64,000 nt of DNA from Chitinophaga eiseniae (GCF_900167135.1 NZ_FUWZ01000002.1:1328651-1392650), one strand, 5' to 3'. Counted from the stretch's first letter, positions 42,042 through 50,902 are shown. Translations and numbers: made by a program. The notes: generated from the sequence alone by a model not told the origin.

Positions 42042-43070
42042 TTAAACCGTTCCCTCAAACTGTTCGAGGAAGCGGGTATCATTTTCAGAAAACAGGCGCA
42101 GGTCTTTGATCTGGTATTTCAACATGGTAATACGTTCAATACCCATACCGAAAGCGAAACCGGTATATTTTTCCGGATCGATGCCACAGTTGGCCAGTAC
42201 TTTAGGGTGTACCATGCCGCAACCCAGGATCTCTACCCAACCGGTTTGTTTGCACACGGAACATCCGGTACCACCGCAGATAAAGCAGGAAATATCCATC
42301 TCAGCGCTGGGCTCTGTGAACGGGAAGTAGGAAGGACGGAAACGGATACCGGTGTTTTCGCCGAAGAACTCTTTCACGAAGTGATAAAGGGTCTGTTTCA
42401 GATCGGCAAAAGAAACGTTTTCGTCGATGTACAACCCTTCTACCTGGTGGAAGAAGCAGTGTGCACGGGCGGAAATGGTTTCATTGCGGTATACCCTTCC
42501 CGGGCTGATGATGCGGATAGGCAGTTTGCCCTGCTCCATCACCCTTACCTGGGCGGAAGAAGTTTGGGTACGCAGCAGCCAGTCAGGATTTTTGCTAACG
42601 AAAAAAGTATCCTGCATATCGCGTGCAGGGTGGTTTTCCGGGAGGTTCAGCGCAGTGAAGTTGTGCCAGTCATCTTCAATTTCCGGGCCTTCTGCAATGG
42701 TAAAGCCCAGCCGTTCGAAGATGCGGATGATTTTATTCCTTACCAGGCTGATAGGATGACGGGTACCCAGCCGGTGAGGGGCTTCGGGCATCGTATAGTC
42801 TATCTCCTGGTGATTGTCGCCGGCAGCTTCTTTCAGCGCTGTAAACGCTTCATAGCGCTCTTCTGCCAGTTGCTTAAACTCGTTCAGGATCTGTCCGAAC
42901 TCCTTTTTGCGATCGTTGGGGACCTGTTTCATTTCGCCGAAAAGGGCCTTCACGATACCTTTGGTACCGAGGAATTTTATCCGGTATTGCTCCAGATCGG
43001 CCGCATTGGCGGGCGTAAAAGCCGCTATTTCCTGTTTATAGGCTGCTATTTGCTGTACTAACTGTTCCAT
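42042..43070 (-). CDS. pheS: Phenylalanyl-tRNA synthetase alpha subunit
   Basis: Charges tRNA-Phe together with PheT (not in the window). The 342-aa protein has an N-terminal coiled-coil tRNA-binding arm (residues 1-90). The class II core has HPISLVRNKIIRIFERLGF, FHQVEGLYIDENVSFADLK (motif 2 region), FRPSYFPFTEPSAEMDI and GFAFGMGIERITMLKYQIKDLR (motif 3). ATG 43070 is chosen because the longer MFF start falls into an exact -7 element (43084-43077); the transcript would be almost leaderless. Confidence 0.96.
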   Translation of the reverse strand: MEQLVQQIAAYKQEIAAFTPANAADLEQYRIKFLGTKGIVKALFGEMKQVPNDRKKEFGQILNEFKQLAEERYEAFTALKEAAGDNHQEIDYTMPEAPHRLGTRHPISLVRNKIIRIFERLGFTIAEGPEIEDDWHNFTALNLPENHPARDMQDTFFVSKNPDWLLRTQTSSAQVRVMEQGKLPIRIISPGRVYRNETISARAHCFFHQVEGLYIDENVSFADLKQTLYHFVKEFFGENTGIRFRPSYFPFTEPSAEMDISCFICGGTGCSVCKQTGWVEILGCGMVHPKVLANCGIDPEKYTGFAFGMGIERITMLKYQIKDLRLFSENDTRFLEQFEGTV

Positions 43071-43076
43071 AAAGAA

Positions 43077-43084
43077 CAAAGATA
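43077..43084 (-). promoter_or_regulatory. -7 element (TATCTTTG) of pheS
   Basis: Exact TAnnTTTG on the minus strand, six bases before the start. It also lies just downstream of the response-regulator gene end. Confidence 0.65.
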
Positions 43085-43094
43085 AGCGATAATG

Positions 43095-43781
43095 CTAAAA
43101 TATCAGCTTATAACCAACCCCACGGATATTAACGATCTGGACCCGGCTGTCATCCTTGAGATAACGCCTCAATTTGGTAATAAAAACATCCATACTGCGG
43201 GCGTTGAAGAAGTTGTCGTCGCCCCAGAGGTCCATCAGTACAGCCTTCCGTTCCATCACCTCATTTTTATTGTCATACAGCCGGCGCAGGATCTCGGCTT
43301 CGCGGTGGGAGAGAAACTCGGTGGTATTATTGCGGGTAAGGGTTTGCTTGGCATAGTTGAAGATATACTGGCCGATCACCACGGACCCCTCTTCCATCTC
43401 CTTCACCGCCGGATGATCGCTGAAACGCTTCAGCAACGCCTTGATACGCACAATCAGCTCGTCCATGCTGAACGGCTTCTTGAGATAATCGTTGCCCCCC
43501 AGCTCAAACCCTTTCACCACGTCCGCCGTCTGCGATTTGGCCGTCAGGAAGATGATGGGCGTGAATTTGTCCTGCTTCCGGATTTCGGCCGTCACCGTAA
43601 AGCCGTCCATATTAGGCATCATGATATCCAGTACCACCACATCAGGCCGCTCCTGCTGGTACAGCCGCAGTCCTTCCTTACCGTCTTCTGCGTACAGCAT
43701 CTCAAACCCGCGGGTTTCCAGGCTGTCTTTGACAATCTGCCCCAGCTGCCATTCATCTTCTATTAATAATATTTTTGCCAT
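43095..43781 (-). CDS. OmpR-family response regulator
   Basis: A 228-aa regulator. The receiver domain has ILLIEDEWQLGQ (acidic residues), VVVLDIMMPNMDGF (phospho-acceptor Asp) and NDYLKKPFS (Lys). The winged helix has NEVMERKAVLMDLWGDDNFFNARSMDVFITKLRRYL and ends NIRGVGYKLIF. ATG 43781 begins the receiver fold; the longer frame runs through a REP-like palindrome region. It follows the histidine kinase 43928-45355 and is its expected partner. A candidate operator array lies upstream of the kinase. Confidence 0.92.
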   Translation of the reverse strand: MAKILLIEDEWQLGQIVKDSLETRGFEMLYAEDGKEGLRLYQQERPDVVVLDIMMPNMDGFTVTAEIRKQDKFTPIIFLTAKSQTADVVKGFELGGNDYLKKPFSMDELIVRIKALLKRFSDHPAVKEMEEGSVVIGQYIFNYAKQTLTRNNTTEFLSHREAEILRRLYDNKNEVMERKAVLMDLWGDDNFFNARSMDVFITKLRRYLKDDSRVQIVNIRGVGYKLIF

Positions 43782-43805
43782 ATCTTTTTTTTCGTTCCCG
43801 TATCC

Positions 43806-43938
43806 CAGGGCTAAAGCCCTGAGCCACGTTGTGAAACAGGTAATGTATTTGGAGCTGCTTCCTATGGAAGCCTGGTGTACCCATGAACCCATCTTCATGG
43901 CGCCTCCTCTGATTGTCGCCCGGGGCTTCAGCCCCGGG
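43806..43938. repeat. Pair of REP-like palindromes between kinase and regulator
   Basis: CAGGGCT-AA-AGCCCTG (43806-43821) and CCCGGGGCT-TC-AGCCCCGGG (43919-43938) frame about 100 bases that contain another small palindrome (CCATGA 43881-43886 with TCATGG 43895-43900). The right-hand palindrome overlaps the last codons and stop of the kinase. Confidence 0.7.
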
Positions 43939-45355
43939 ACAGCGGAATATTAATGGTAAATTCCGTCCCCTTGTCCGGCTCACTATGCACCCGGATGGTG
44001 CCGCCGTGCATCTCCACGATCTTCTTCACATAACTCAGCCCCAGCCCGAAGCCTTTCACGTTATGAAGGTCGCCGGTGGGCACCCGGAAAAATTTATCGA
44101 AAATATTCTCCTGGTACGCCCGCGGGATACCAATACCATTGTCCTTCACCCTGATCTTCAGTACGCCGTTCTCTTCGCTGCAGCTGATATACAACTGTAC
44201 CTGCTCACCGGAATACTTGATGGCATTGTCCACGAGGTTGTTGATAGCGTTGGACAGGTGGGTTTTATCTACATAAACAGTGGGACGGGTCAACTTGTTG
44301 TCATACCGCACCTGCAGCACTTTGGTCGCTTTCAGCTGATGGTTCGTCAGGATATTATCGATCACTTCATTCAGGTCTGTTTCCTCCCTGAACAACTCAA
44401 AGTCTTCTTTCTCTTCAGCGGCAATATGCAATACTTTTTCCACCAGGTCAGACAGCCGTTGCAGTTCATTTTTGGAGATGTCCAGGTAGGTCTGCGTTTT
44501 ACGCTGATCGTTCAGCGCATTGAAGTTCTGCAGCGCTTCCACCGCCGCAGACACAGTGGCTATAGGCGTTTTCAGCTCGTGGGTCATGTTATTGATAAAA
44601 TCGTTCTTCACCTCCGACAGTTTTTTCTGTTTGAGGATCGTACGCAGCATATATACAAAACACAGCACCGTCAGCACCAGCAGCGCTACGGAGCTTACCA
44701 GCGTCCAGAGCATCTTCTGCAGGATGAACTGCAGCGGAGACTCAAAGCTGGCCCGCACAAACAGGTTGCTGGCAGGATTAAAAGGTATTTTGGACGTTTG
44801 CCGGGGCTCTCTTTTCCGGATACTGTCGCGGAAGCTTTCCCTTTCAAAGCCGCTGTAACTCATGTGGAAGGTGTCCAGTTGATACGGGGTGGCTATCTGG
44901 CGGTTGTGGAGTTCAGCGCGGAAAACGGAGTCCAGTTTTTTAAGATTGGCGCTGTCGTTACGGTTGTTGCCGGCGATCAGGAATTCGGAAATCTGACGGG
45001 CGAGGGTATCGACATAAATGCGGGCGGTAACATCTCCCCGGATACTGTCAGGTGGCGGGGGGCCCGGTGGCCTGTCGCCGGGGCCATGCCGGTGCCGGTT
45101 TATCCGCAGCATCACCATGCGGGCGCTATCCTTGGCCCTGTTATAATAACGGTAACTGCGCATATCCGGGAACTTACGGTGCACATCTGAGAACTGCTTA
45201 TTGAATACCGCTGTCCGCAAGGCATCATTGATCTCCTTGCTGAACTGCTCCTGCCGGATGCGATAGGAATTGTACACCCAATACCCCTGGAAGAGAAAGA
45301 TCCCAAGGATACAGCTGCACATGAGGATAAGGATGTTTCGGATTCGTTGCCGCAT
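43928..45355 (-). CDS. Sensor histidine kinase (HisKA/HATPase)
   Basis: A 475-aa membrane kinase. The first transmembrane segment is near the start (ILILMCSCILGIFLFQGYWVY) and the second near residue 240 (LVSSVALLVLTVLCFVYMLRTIL), with a sensor domain of about 190 residues between. The H-box is NNMTHELKTPIATVSA, the N-box INNLVDNAIKYSG, G1 VKDNGIGIP, the F-box IFDKFFRV and G2 GFGLGLSYVKKIVEMHGG. ATG 45355 is chosen over the TTG at 45358. It is divergent from the GLPGLI-barrel genes and has an exact -7 element upstream. Confidence 0.93.
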   Translation of the reverse strand: MRQRIRNILILMCSCILGIFLFQGYWVYNSYRIRQEQFSKEINDALRTAVFNKQFSDVHRKFPDMRSYRYYNRAKDSARMVMLRINRHRHGPGDRPPGPPPPDSIRGDVTARIYVDTLARQISEFLIAGNNRNDSANLKKLDSVFRAELHNRQIATPYQLDTFHMSYSGFERESFRDSIRKREPRQTSKIPFNPASNLFVRASFESPLQFILQKMLWTLVSSVALLVLTVLCFVYMLRTILKQKKLSEVKNDFINNMTHELKTPIATVSAAVEALQNFNALNDQRKTQTYLDISKNELQRLSDLVEKVLHIAAEEKEDFELFREETDLNEVIDNILTNHQLKATKVLQVRYDNKLTRPTVYVDKTHLSNAINNLVDNAIKYSGEQVQLYISCSEENGVLKIRVKDNGIGIPRAYQENIFDKFFRVPTGDLHNVKGFGLGLSYVKKIVEMHGGTIRVHSEPDKGTEFTINIPLSRG

Positions 45356-45375
45356 CAATCATATTTATATCGTTA

Positions 45376-45383
45376 CAAAACTA
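45376..45383 (-). promoter_or_regulatory. -7 element (TAGTTTTG) of the kinase gene
   Basis: Exact TAnnTTTG on the minus strand, about 20 bases before the start. Confidence 0.6.
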
Positions 45384-45413
45384 TCTATTCCGGCGCTAAA
45401 GGGGCGAAATCCT

Positions 45414-45500
45414 TAACAATAATTAACAGTAGATAAGCCTATTTAACGCTGGCAGATAATCTTTAACAGTAAATAACAGTAAATAAAGGTTTTTAACGCA
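45414..45500. promoter_or_regulatory. Array of TAACA/TAACG direct repeats in a divergent promoter region
   Basis: TAACA starts at 45414, 45424, 45464 and 45474, and TAACG at 45444 and 45494. All distances are multiples of 10 bp, and the set of three (0, +10, +30) is repeated after 50 bp. This is the pattern of an operator for a direct-repeat-binding response regulator, placed between the kinase gene and the GLPGLI gene. Confidence 0.65.
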
Positions 45501-45545
45501 AAAAGAAGCGGGGAAGCGGGACTTTTGTCTGTAAAATCAGCAACC

Positions 45546-46352
45546 ATGAAAGGTATATCCCGGATCATTATGAGCGCAGCCCTGGCGCTGCCTTTTTCAC
45601 AGCCGCTGCTCGCGCAGCAGTCAGGCACGATTGTTTACGAGGTGACTGCTAAAACAGATCCCGAGCGGATGCGCGGGTTCCAGCGCGGCGGTGGCAACGG
45701 TGATGACGCCCCGCAGGTCCCCGATGTGATCACCTTCAAACAAACCCTCACTTTTAGTAACGGCCATGCCAAACTGGCCACCGAAAGGCCCAACTTTGGC
45801 AATGGCGGCGGCCGCTGGGGCGGCAGAGCCCGCAGAGACACCAGCAACGCGCCCGCACAAGGGCCAGGCATGGGTCAGCGCAGAATGGGAGGCATGATGG
45901 GCCGCAACAATGCACAGTACTTCGATCTCACCAATAAAAAGGTGCTGCATGTATTCAGCACCTTCGGCGAAGACCGCAAAACCTATTACAGCGAAGAAGA
46001 CTTTATTGTTGCCGCTGATACCAAAACCAGCGAAAAGACAAAAAAAATAGCAGGCTATACCTGCAAAAAGGCCACCGTCAAACTGAAGGATGATACCTAC
46101 ACAGTATGGTACACTACAGAACTGCCGTTCAGTTTCTCTCCCATCAACGGATTATTGCCGGAAGCCAACGCCGTGGTACTGGTAGCCGAAGGCGGCAAAC
46201 GTGCCTTCAACGCCACCAGCGTAAACCTGCAGGCCGTTACAGATACGGACCTCAGCATCCCGGCGGGAGCGGAGAAAATCAGCCAGGAACAAATGAAGGA
46301 TATCAGGCAACAGGAGATGGAGAAATTACGTAAGCGGCAACCCCAAATGTAA
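45546..46352 (+). CDS. GLPGLI-family-like secreted protein
   Basis: A 268-aa exported protein. The signal peptide is MKGISRIIMSAALALPFSQPLLAQ. The mature part has the layout of GLPGLI family proteins: GTIVYEVTAK, FSNGHAKLATERP, KKVLHVFSTFGEDRKTYYSEED, KKIAGYTCKKATVKLKDDTYTVWYT, and LPFSFSPINGLLPEANAVVLV in place of the name-giving motif. A Gly/Arg-rich insert (NGGGRWGGRARRD, GMGQRRMGGMMGRN) lies in the middle. ATG 45546 is preferred to 45525. It pairs with the barrel gene 39 bases downstream, a frequent arrangement in Bacteroidota. The function is unknown. Confidence 0.75.
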   Translation: MKGISRIIMSAALALPFSQPLLAQQSGTIVYEVTAKTDPERMRGFQRGGGNGDDAPQVPDVITFKQTLTFSNGHAKLATERPNFGNGGGRWGGRARRDTSNAPAQGPGMGQRRMGGMMGRNNAQYFDLTNKKVLHVFSTFGEDRKTYYSEEDFIVAADTKTSEKTKKIAGYTCKKATVKLKDDTYTVWYTTELPFSFSPINGLLPEANAVVLVAEGGKRAFNATSVNLQAVTDTDLSIPAGAEKISQEQMKDIRQQEMEKLRKRQPQM

Positions 46353-46391
46353 AAATTCATCCTATCTTACCTTTTTGCGCGAACCTCCATT

Positions 46392-49259
46392 ATGAAAAAA
46401 TTTATACAGCTCTTGCTGGTACTGAGTTTGGGAGTTATCTGCTCCCAGGCTCAGGCACAGCAAGGAAAGATTAAGGGACAGTTAACAGATCAGAGCACCA
46501 GGGAAGCCATGCCCGCGGCCACTGTGGTATTATTGCACGCCAAAGACTCTACCGTGGCCAATACGGCCATCACCGACAACAAAGGCAATTTCGAGATCAC
46601 CCATATTGCTAACGGCGACTATCGCCTCTTTATCAGCTTTCTTGGCTATAAAGCCATCAATAAATCCGTAAAAATCACGGAAGAAACACCATCGCTCACC
46701 CTGGGCACCCTGGGCATGGAACTCAAAGGCGTAAACCTCAACGCCGTAGAAATCAAAGATGAAAAACCACCCATCGTGGTGAAAAAAGATACGCTCGAAT
46801 TTAATGCAGACGCCTTCAAAACCCGCGATAACGCCGTAGTAGAGGACCTGCTCAAAAAACTGCCCGGCGTTACCGTGGATAAAGACGGCGCCATCACCGC
46901 ACAAGGGGAAACCGTTACCAAAGTGTACGTGGACGGTAAGCCATTCTTCGGCACAGACCCCAAGATGGCTACCAAAAACCTGCCCGCCAACATCATCGAT
47001 AAAGTACAGATCATCGATAAAAAATCAGATCAGGCTGAATTCACTAAAATCGATGACGGACAGACAGAAAAAGCGATCAACATCACCATTAAAAAAGATA
47101 AAAAGAAAGGCCTGTTTGGCCGCGCCTCTGCAGGCTACGGTACAGACGACCGCTTTTCCACCGCTTTTAACATTAACCGCTTCCGTGAGAACCAGCAAAT
47201 GAGCCTTATCGGCGGCGGCAACAACATTAACAGTACCGGCTACTCCATCCGCGACCAAATGAGCTTCAGCCCCGCCGGCGGCGGCGGTGGCGGCGGACGT
47301 GGAAGAGGAGGCCGCGGCGGCGGTATGCTCGTCACACAGGGCGGCGGTCGCGGTGGCGGCAACGCCAACCCCGGCATTACCCGCAACTGGAACGCAGGCC
47401 TCAACTTCAGCGAAGACTTCAGCAAAAAAGTACAGTTCAGCGGCAGCTACTTCTTCAACGATACCAAGACCAACCTGGCACAACAAACATCCAGGCAGAC
47501 TTTTGCCGGCAACAGCACCACCTTCTATAACGAAAACTCCACCTCGCAGACAGACAACAGCAACAACCGCCTGGATGCCCGTGTGGAATACGAAATAGAC
47601 TCCATGCACTCCCTGGTGTTTTCACCTTCGTACTCCCTTACAAATGGCAACAGCTTCAGCTCCCGCGACTACCAGACGCTGAACAACAACAAGGACACGA
47701 TCAACAAAGGTACCACCACCAACGACGGCCAGGGAAACAATCAGAACATCGGCGGATCGCTGCTGTTCAGAAAACGGTTCAAAACACCCGGCCGCTCCCT
47801 CAGCCTCAACCTGACATACAATACCAGCATTAATGATCAGCAGAACTTCAACAAGTCCAGCGTTTATTATTTTGCCAACGATAGCCTGTCAACGTTCAAT
47901 CAGAACAACCAGATCAACACCACCAGCAAAAATGCCGGCGCCAACCTCACGTACACCGAGCCCCTGGGCCGGGATAAATACCTGGAGGCCAACTACGGCT
48001 TTACCAACTACAAAAGCGATAGCAAAAAATATACGTACGACTACGACGAAAGCAAAGGCATATACGATCAACTCAACGATTCATTGAGCAACGCTTTCAC
48101 CAACAATACGCTCAATCAGCAGGCTGGCATAGCTTTCCGTACCACCAAACTGAAATACGATTATTCCATCGGGCTGAATGTGCTGTTTAATAATCTCGAT
48201 AACAACACTTATTCTTTCCGGACAAAGAGAGACAGCCTCATACATCAGCGCACTGTTAACTTCGCGCCCAACGCCAGTTTTAACTACACGTTCGCAAAGA
48301 ACAAACGGTTACGCATAAACTATAACGGCAACACCCAGCAACCGACCGTCCAACAGTTGCAGCCCGTGCCGGACAACAGTAATGCATTGTATGTACAGGA
48401 AGGTAATCCCGACCTGAAACCTTCTTTCAACAATACCCTGCGTATTAACTATAATCAGTTCAACAATACAACCTTCCGGGGCATGTTCGCCATGCTGAGA
48501 GGATCTTTCGGCTCCAATAAGATTATCAACTCCACCCGGCTGGATACCGCTACAGGAAAGACCTTCAGCAAACCGGTAAACGTGAATGGCTATTACAGCC
48601 TCAATGGCATGTTGCACAACTCCATCCCGCTGTCACGCACGCCCGGCCAGAACCTGAATACCGGCACGATGGTAGGCTACAGCCGCGATGTAAATATGAC
48701 GCAGGGTGTAATGAACTATAAAAACACGTTTCAACTGACACAATCCGTGAACGTGAGCTATATGTACAAGGAACTGTTTGATGCCGCTTTGGGAGGCAGC
48801 GTCAATTATAACGCCACCTCCTATACGTTGCCGTCTACACCCAACACACAATACTTTGATTATAACTTCAACGCGGATGTGAATTTTAATCTGCCGCTGG
48901 GCTTCATGGTAGGCTCAGACATCACCTGCACGCTCAGCAGAGGCCGTACCGCGGGCTACAACCTGACTTCCACCATGTGGAACGCCAACATATCCAAATA
49001 CGTGTTCCCGAAGAAACAGGGTATGATCAAGATACAGGGCTTCGACCTGCTGCGGCAGTATGTGGCGGTTTCCCGCGACGTAAGCGATAACTATATCGAA
49101 GACGTTCGTTCCAATGTACTGCAGCAGTACTTTATGATCAGCTTCACTTATTTCCTCAATAAGTTCGGCGGTAATAACAAAGGGAACAATGCAGAGAGAG
49201 GTATGCGGATGATGGGGCCTCGTGGAGGACAGGGAGGATTCCGTGTGAACCACTTTTAA
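46392..49259 (+). CDS. TonB-dependent-receptor-like outer membrane beta-barrel protein
   Basis: A 955-aa outer-membrane protein. After a signal peptide (IQLLLVLSLGVICSQAQAQQ) come a carboxypeptidase-regulatory-like beta-sandwich (KIKGQLTDQSTREAMPAATV, about 25-115) and a plug-like part (EDLLKKLPGVTVDKDGAI, VYVDGKPFFGTD). The rest is a long barrel (OMP_b-brl_3 type) rich in Asn, Ser and aromatic strands. An extremely Gly/Arg-rich loop lies near residues 296-322 (GGGGGGGRGRGGRGGGM and GGGRGGGN). A possible own promoter (TACCTTTTTG, 46368-46377) precedes it. Barrel and GLPGLI protein are probably controlled by the divergent two-component pair. The substrate is unknown. Confidence 0.85.
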   Translation: MKKFIQLLLVLSLGVICSQAQAQQGKIKGQLTDQSTREAMPAATVVLLHAKDSTVANTAITDNKGNFEITHIANGDYRLFISFLGYKAINKSVKITEETPSLTLGTLGMELKGVNLNAVEIKDEKPPIVVKKDTLEFNADAFKTRDNAVVEDLLKKLPGVTVDKDGAITAQGETVTKVYVDGKPFFGTDPKMATKNLPANIIDKVQIIDKKSDQAEFTKIDDGQTEKAINITIKKDKKKGLFGRASAGYGTDDRFSTAFNINRFRENQQMSLIGGGNNINSTGYSIRDQMSFSPAGGGGGGGRGRGGRGGGMLVTQGGGRGGGNANPGITRNWNAGLNFSEDFSKKVQFSGSYFFNDTKTNLAQQTSRQTFAGNSTTFYNENSTSQTDNSNNRLDARVEYEIDSMHSLVFSPSYSLTNGNSFSSRDYQTLNNNKDTINKGTTTNDGQGNNQNIGGSLLFRKRFKTPGRSLSLNLTYNTSINDQQNFNKSSVYYFANDSLSTFNQNNQINTTSKNAGANLTYTEPLGRDKYLEANYGFTNYKSDSKKYTYDYDESKGIYDQLNDSLSNAFTNNTLNQQAGIAFRTTKLKYDYSIGLNVLFNNLDNNTYSFRTKRDSLIHQRTVNFAPNASFNYTFAKNKRLRINYNGNTQQPTVQQLQPVPDNSNALYVQEGNPDLKPSFNNTLRINYNQFNNTTFRGMFAMLRGSFGSNKIINSTRLDTATGKTFSKPVNVNGYYSLNGMLHNSIPLSRTPGQNLNTGTMVGYSRDVNMTQGVMNYKNTFQLTQSVNVSYMYKELFDAALGGSVNYNATSYTLPSTPNTQYFDYNFNADVNFNLPLGFMVGSDITCTLSRGRTAGYNLTSTMWNANISKYVFPKKQGMIKIQGFDLLRQYVAVSRDVSDNYIEDVRSNVLQQYFMISFTYFLNKFGGNNKGNNAERGMRMMGPRGGQGGFRVNHF

Positions 49260-49343
49260 AATTTTTTGATTTTCGATTTTTTGATTTGGGAATTTTTGTA
49301 CACCCACCATCTCAAAATCAAAAAATCGAAAATCAAAAAATTT
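49259..49343. repeat. Perfect 29-bp inverted repeat filling a convergent gap
   Basis: The arms 49259-49287 and 49315-49343 are perfectly complementary over 29 bp and consist of GATTTTCG and ATTTTTTG-like units. The left arm overlaps the stop codon of the barrel gene, and the right arm ends four bases from the stop of the next, opposite gene. Confidence 0.9.
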
Positions 49344-49347
49344 AAAG

Positions 49348-49632
49348 TTACCGCATAGAAACGGTCCTTCTGCCCGCCCAGATACGTTTTACAATCCATG
49401 CCACAGTGAACGTGGGAATAAAATCCGTTCCGGGGAACAGTTCTTCCAAAAAGTTAAAGGCACTACCAAAAGTACCAACGGGGCCACCAAACATGCGGTA
49501 AAAGATAATTGCTGAAATCGGGGCCCAGATCACATCGCTGACATCACCCAAAACAGGTACGGCATAACTGGCACAACCAATCAGGTCCATCAGGATACAG
49601 AGCCATAAACTTGGGGTATATTTTTTTTCCAT
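49348..49632 (-). CDS. Small predicted membrane protein
   Basis: Function not recognised. The 94-aa product has two or three hydrophobic segments (LWLCILMDLIGCASYAVPVLGDV, VIWAPISAIIFYRMFGG) and a region FGSAFNFLEELFPGTDFIPTFTVAWIVKR that resembles small uncharacterised Bacteroidota membrane proteins. It ends in a basic tail. The start at 49632 is preceded by a purine-rich stretch (GGAGG-like on the minus strand, about eight bases upstream). Confidence 0.7.
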   Translation of the reverse strand: MEKKYTPSLWLCILMDLIGCASYAVPVLGDVSDVIWAPISAIIFYRMFGGPVGTFGSAFNFLEELFPGTDFIPTFTVAWIVKRIWAGRRTVSMR

Positions 49633-49832
49633 TTCAACCTCCGCTTTTCAATACATAAACAAAATGCTTACCAAAATAGCTTGCTGATATAAAGGTAAGA
49701 TTTTCAGGCCGTTTGCCTCCAAAAAATCCTATGACAACCTGTCGGAAGCCTTTCCTGTTGCGAAGTTGCAGTAAGTGTTGCAAATACGCTTATTTTCAAT
49801 TAAATTGATGCCACTTAAAGCACACTGAAATT

Positions 49833-50729
49833 ATGCACGAGGAAAACTCCCGCCGCGACATGATCAAAAAAGTAGCGACTATGGCACTGGCATCTACCGC
49901 CTTATCTTCCCTTTCAGAAAGGGTATCGGCTCACGACAAAGCCGTTGGAGAACCGCTGAAAGGAAAAATCAACCACTCCGTATGTGCGTGGTGTTATGAT
50001 GATATTCCGTTGGCCGACCTTTGCGTGGCCGCCAAAAAAATCGGCATTCCGTCGATTGACCTGGTAGACCCGAAGGATTTTGCCATTCTGAAAAAACACG
50101 ATATGACCTGCGCCATGGTGGCCAGCAACGGACCGGAATGGGGCATCACCCGGGGATTCAACAACCCGGCCCATCACGATAAACTGGAAACCTATTTCCG
50201 GCATTATATCGATGAAACAGCCAAAGCCGGTTTTTCCAATCTTATCTGCTTCTCCGGCAACCGCAATGGCCTCAGCGACGAGCAGGGGATCACGAACTGC
50301 ACGAAAGGGCTGCAGCGCATTATCAGCTATGCAGAAAAGAAAAAGGTGACCCTCGTAATGGAGCTGCTGAACAGCAAAGTAAATCACCACGACTATCAGT
50401 GCGATCATACCGCCTGGGGCGTAGCACTCTGTAAATCAGTAGGTTCCGAAAACTTTAAACTACTGTACGATATCTACCACATGCAGATCATGGAAGGAGA
50501 CGTTATCCGCAACATCCGTGATCATCATCAGTACATCGCGCACTATCATACCGGCGGCGTTCCCGGGCGTCACGAAATAGACGAAACACAGGAGCTGTAT
50601 TACCCCGCCATCATGAAAGCCATCTACGAAACAGGCTTCAAAGGATACGTGGCGCAGGAGTTCATTCCGTCCCGCCCCGATAAACTGGCTTCCCTGAACA
50701 ATGCCGTTCATATCTGCGATATTGCATAA
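49833..50729 (+). CDS. Hydroxypyruvate isomerase-like TIM barrel with Tat-type signal
   Basis: A 298-aa sugar phosphate isomerase/epimerase (AP-endonuclease-2 family). The N-terminus SRRDMIKKVATMALASTALS matches a twin-arginine signal, so export after folding is likely. The barrel shows LVMELLNSKVNHH, NFKLLYDIYHMQIMEGD and HYHTGGVPGRHEIDETQELYYP and ends with GYVAQEFIP, carrying the Glu, Asp, His and Glu metal ligands as in hydroxypyruvate isomerase. The real substrate is probably an extracytoplasmic sugar derivative, which is inference. It stands alone. Confidence 0.85.
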   Translation: MHEENSRRDMIKKVATMALASTALSSLSERVSAHDKAVGEPLKGKINHSVCAWCYDDIPLADLCVAAKKIGIPSIDLVDPKDFAILKKHDMTCAMVASNGPEWGITRGFNNPAHHDKLETYFRHYIDETAKAGFSNLICFSGNRNGLSDEQGITNCTKGLQRIISYAEKKKVTLVMELLNSKVNHHDYQCDHTAWGVALCKSVGSENFKLLYDIYHMQIMEGDVIRNIRDHHQYIAHYHTGGVPGRHEIDETQELYYPAIMKAIYETGFKGYVAQEFIPSRPDKLASLNNAVHICDIA

Positions 50730-50731
50730 AA

Positions 50732-50902
50732 GATTTAGGGATTTGGGAATTTTTTGATGTTGGAATTTCGGGAAACATTTACGCGAAGATCAGCAAATAA
50801 CATTAGTTATTTTTATAATTCATAAAGCACTGTCTTTGAATATCCGCGTTTATCTAATCTCCCCGAAATCTCAACATCAAAAAATTCCCAAATCCCCAAA
50901 TC
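50732..50902. repeat. 41-bp inverted repeat behind the isomerase gene
   Basis: The arms 50732-50772 and 50862-50902 are 41 bp and differ at three positions. The units are GATTTAGG, GATTTGGG and AATTTCGG. The element starts three bases after the stop codon; the interior is 89 bases. Confidence 0.85.

Noticed and set aside
42033..43061. A 342-codon open frame on the plus strand
   Set aside because: Antisense to pheS.
43913..45190. A 425-codon open frame on the plus strand
   Set aside because: Antisense to the histidine kinase with intact H, N and G boxes.
47275..47360. GGC-rich repeat tract
   Set aside because: In-frame coding sequence for the Gly/Arg loop of the outer-membrane barrel.
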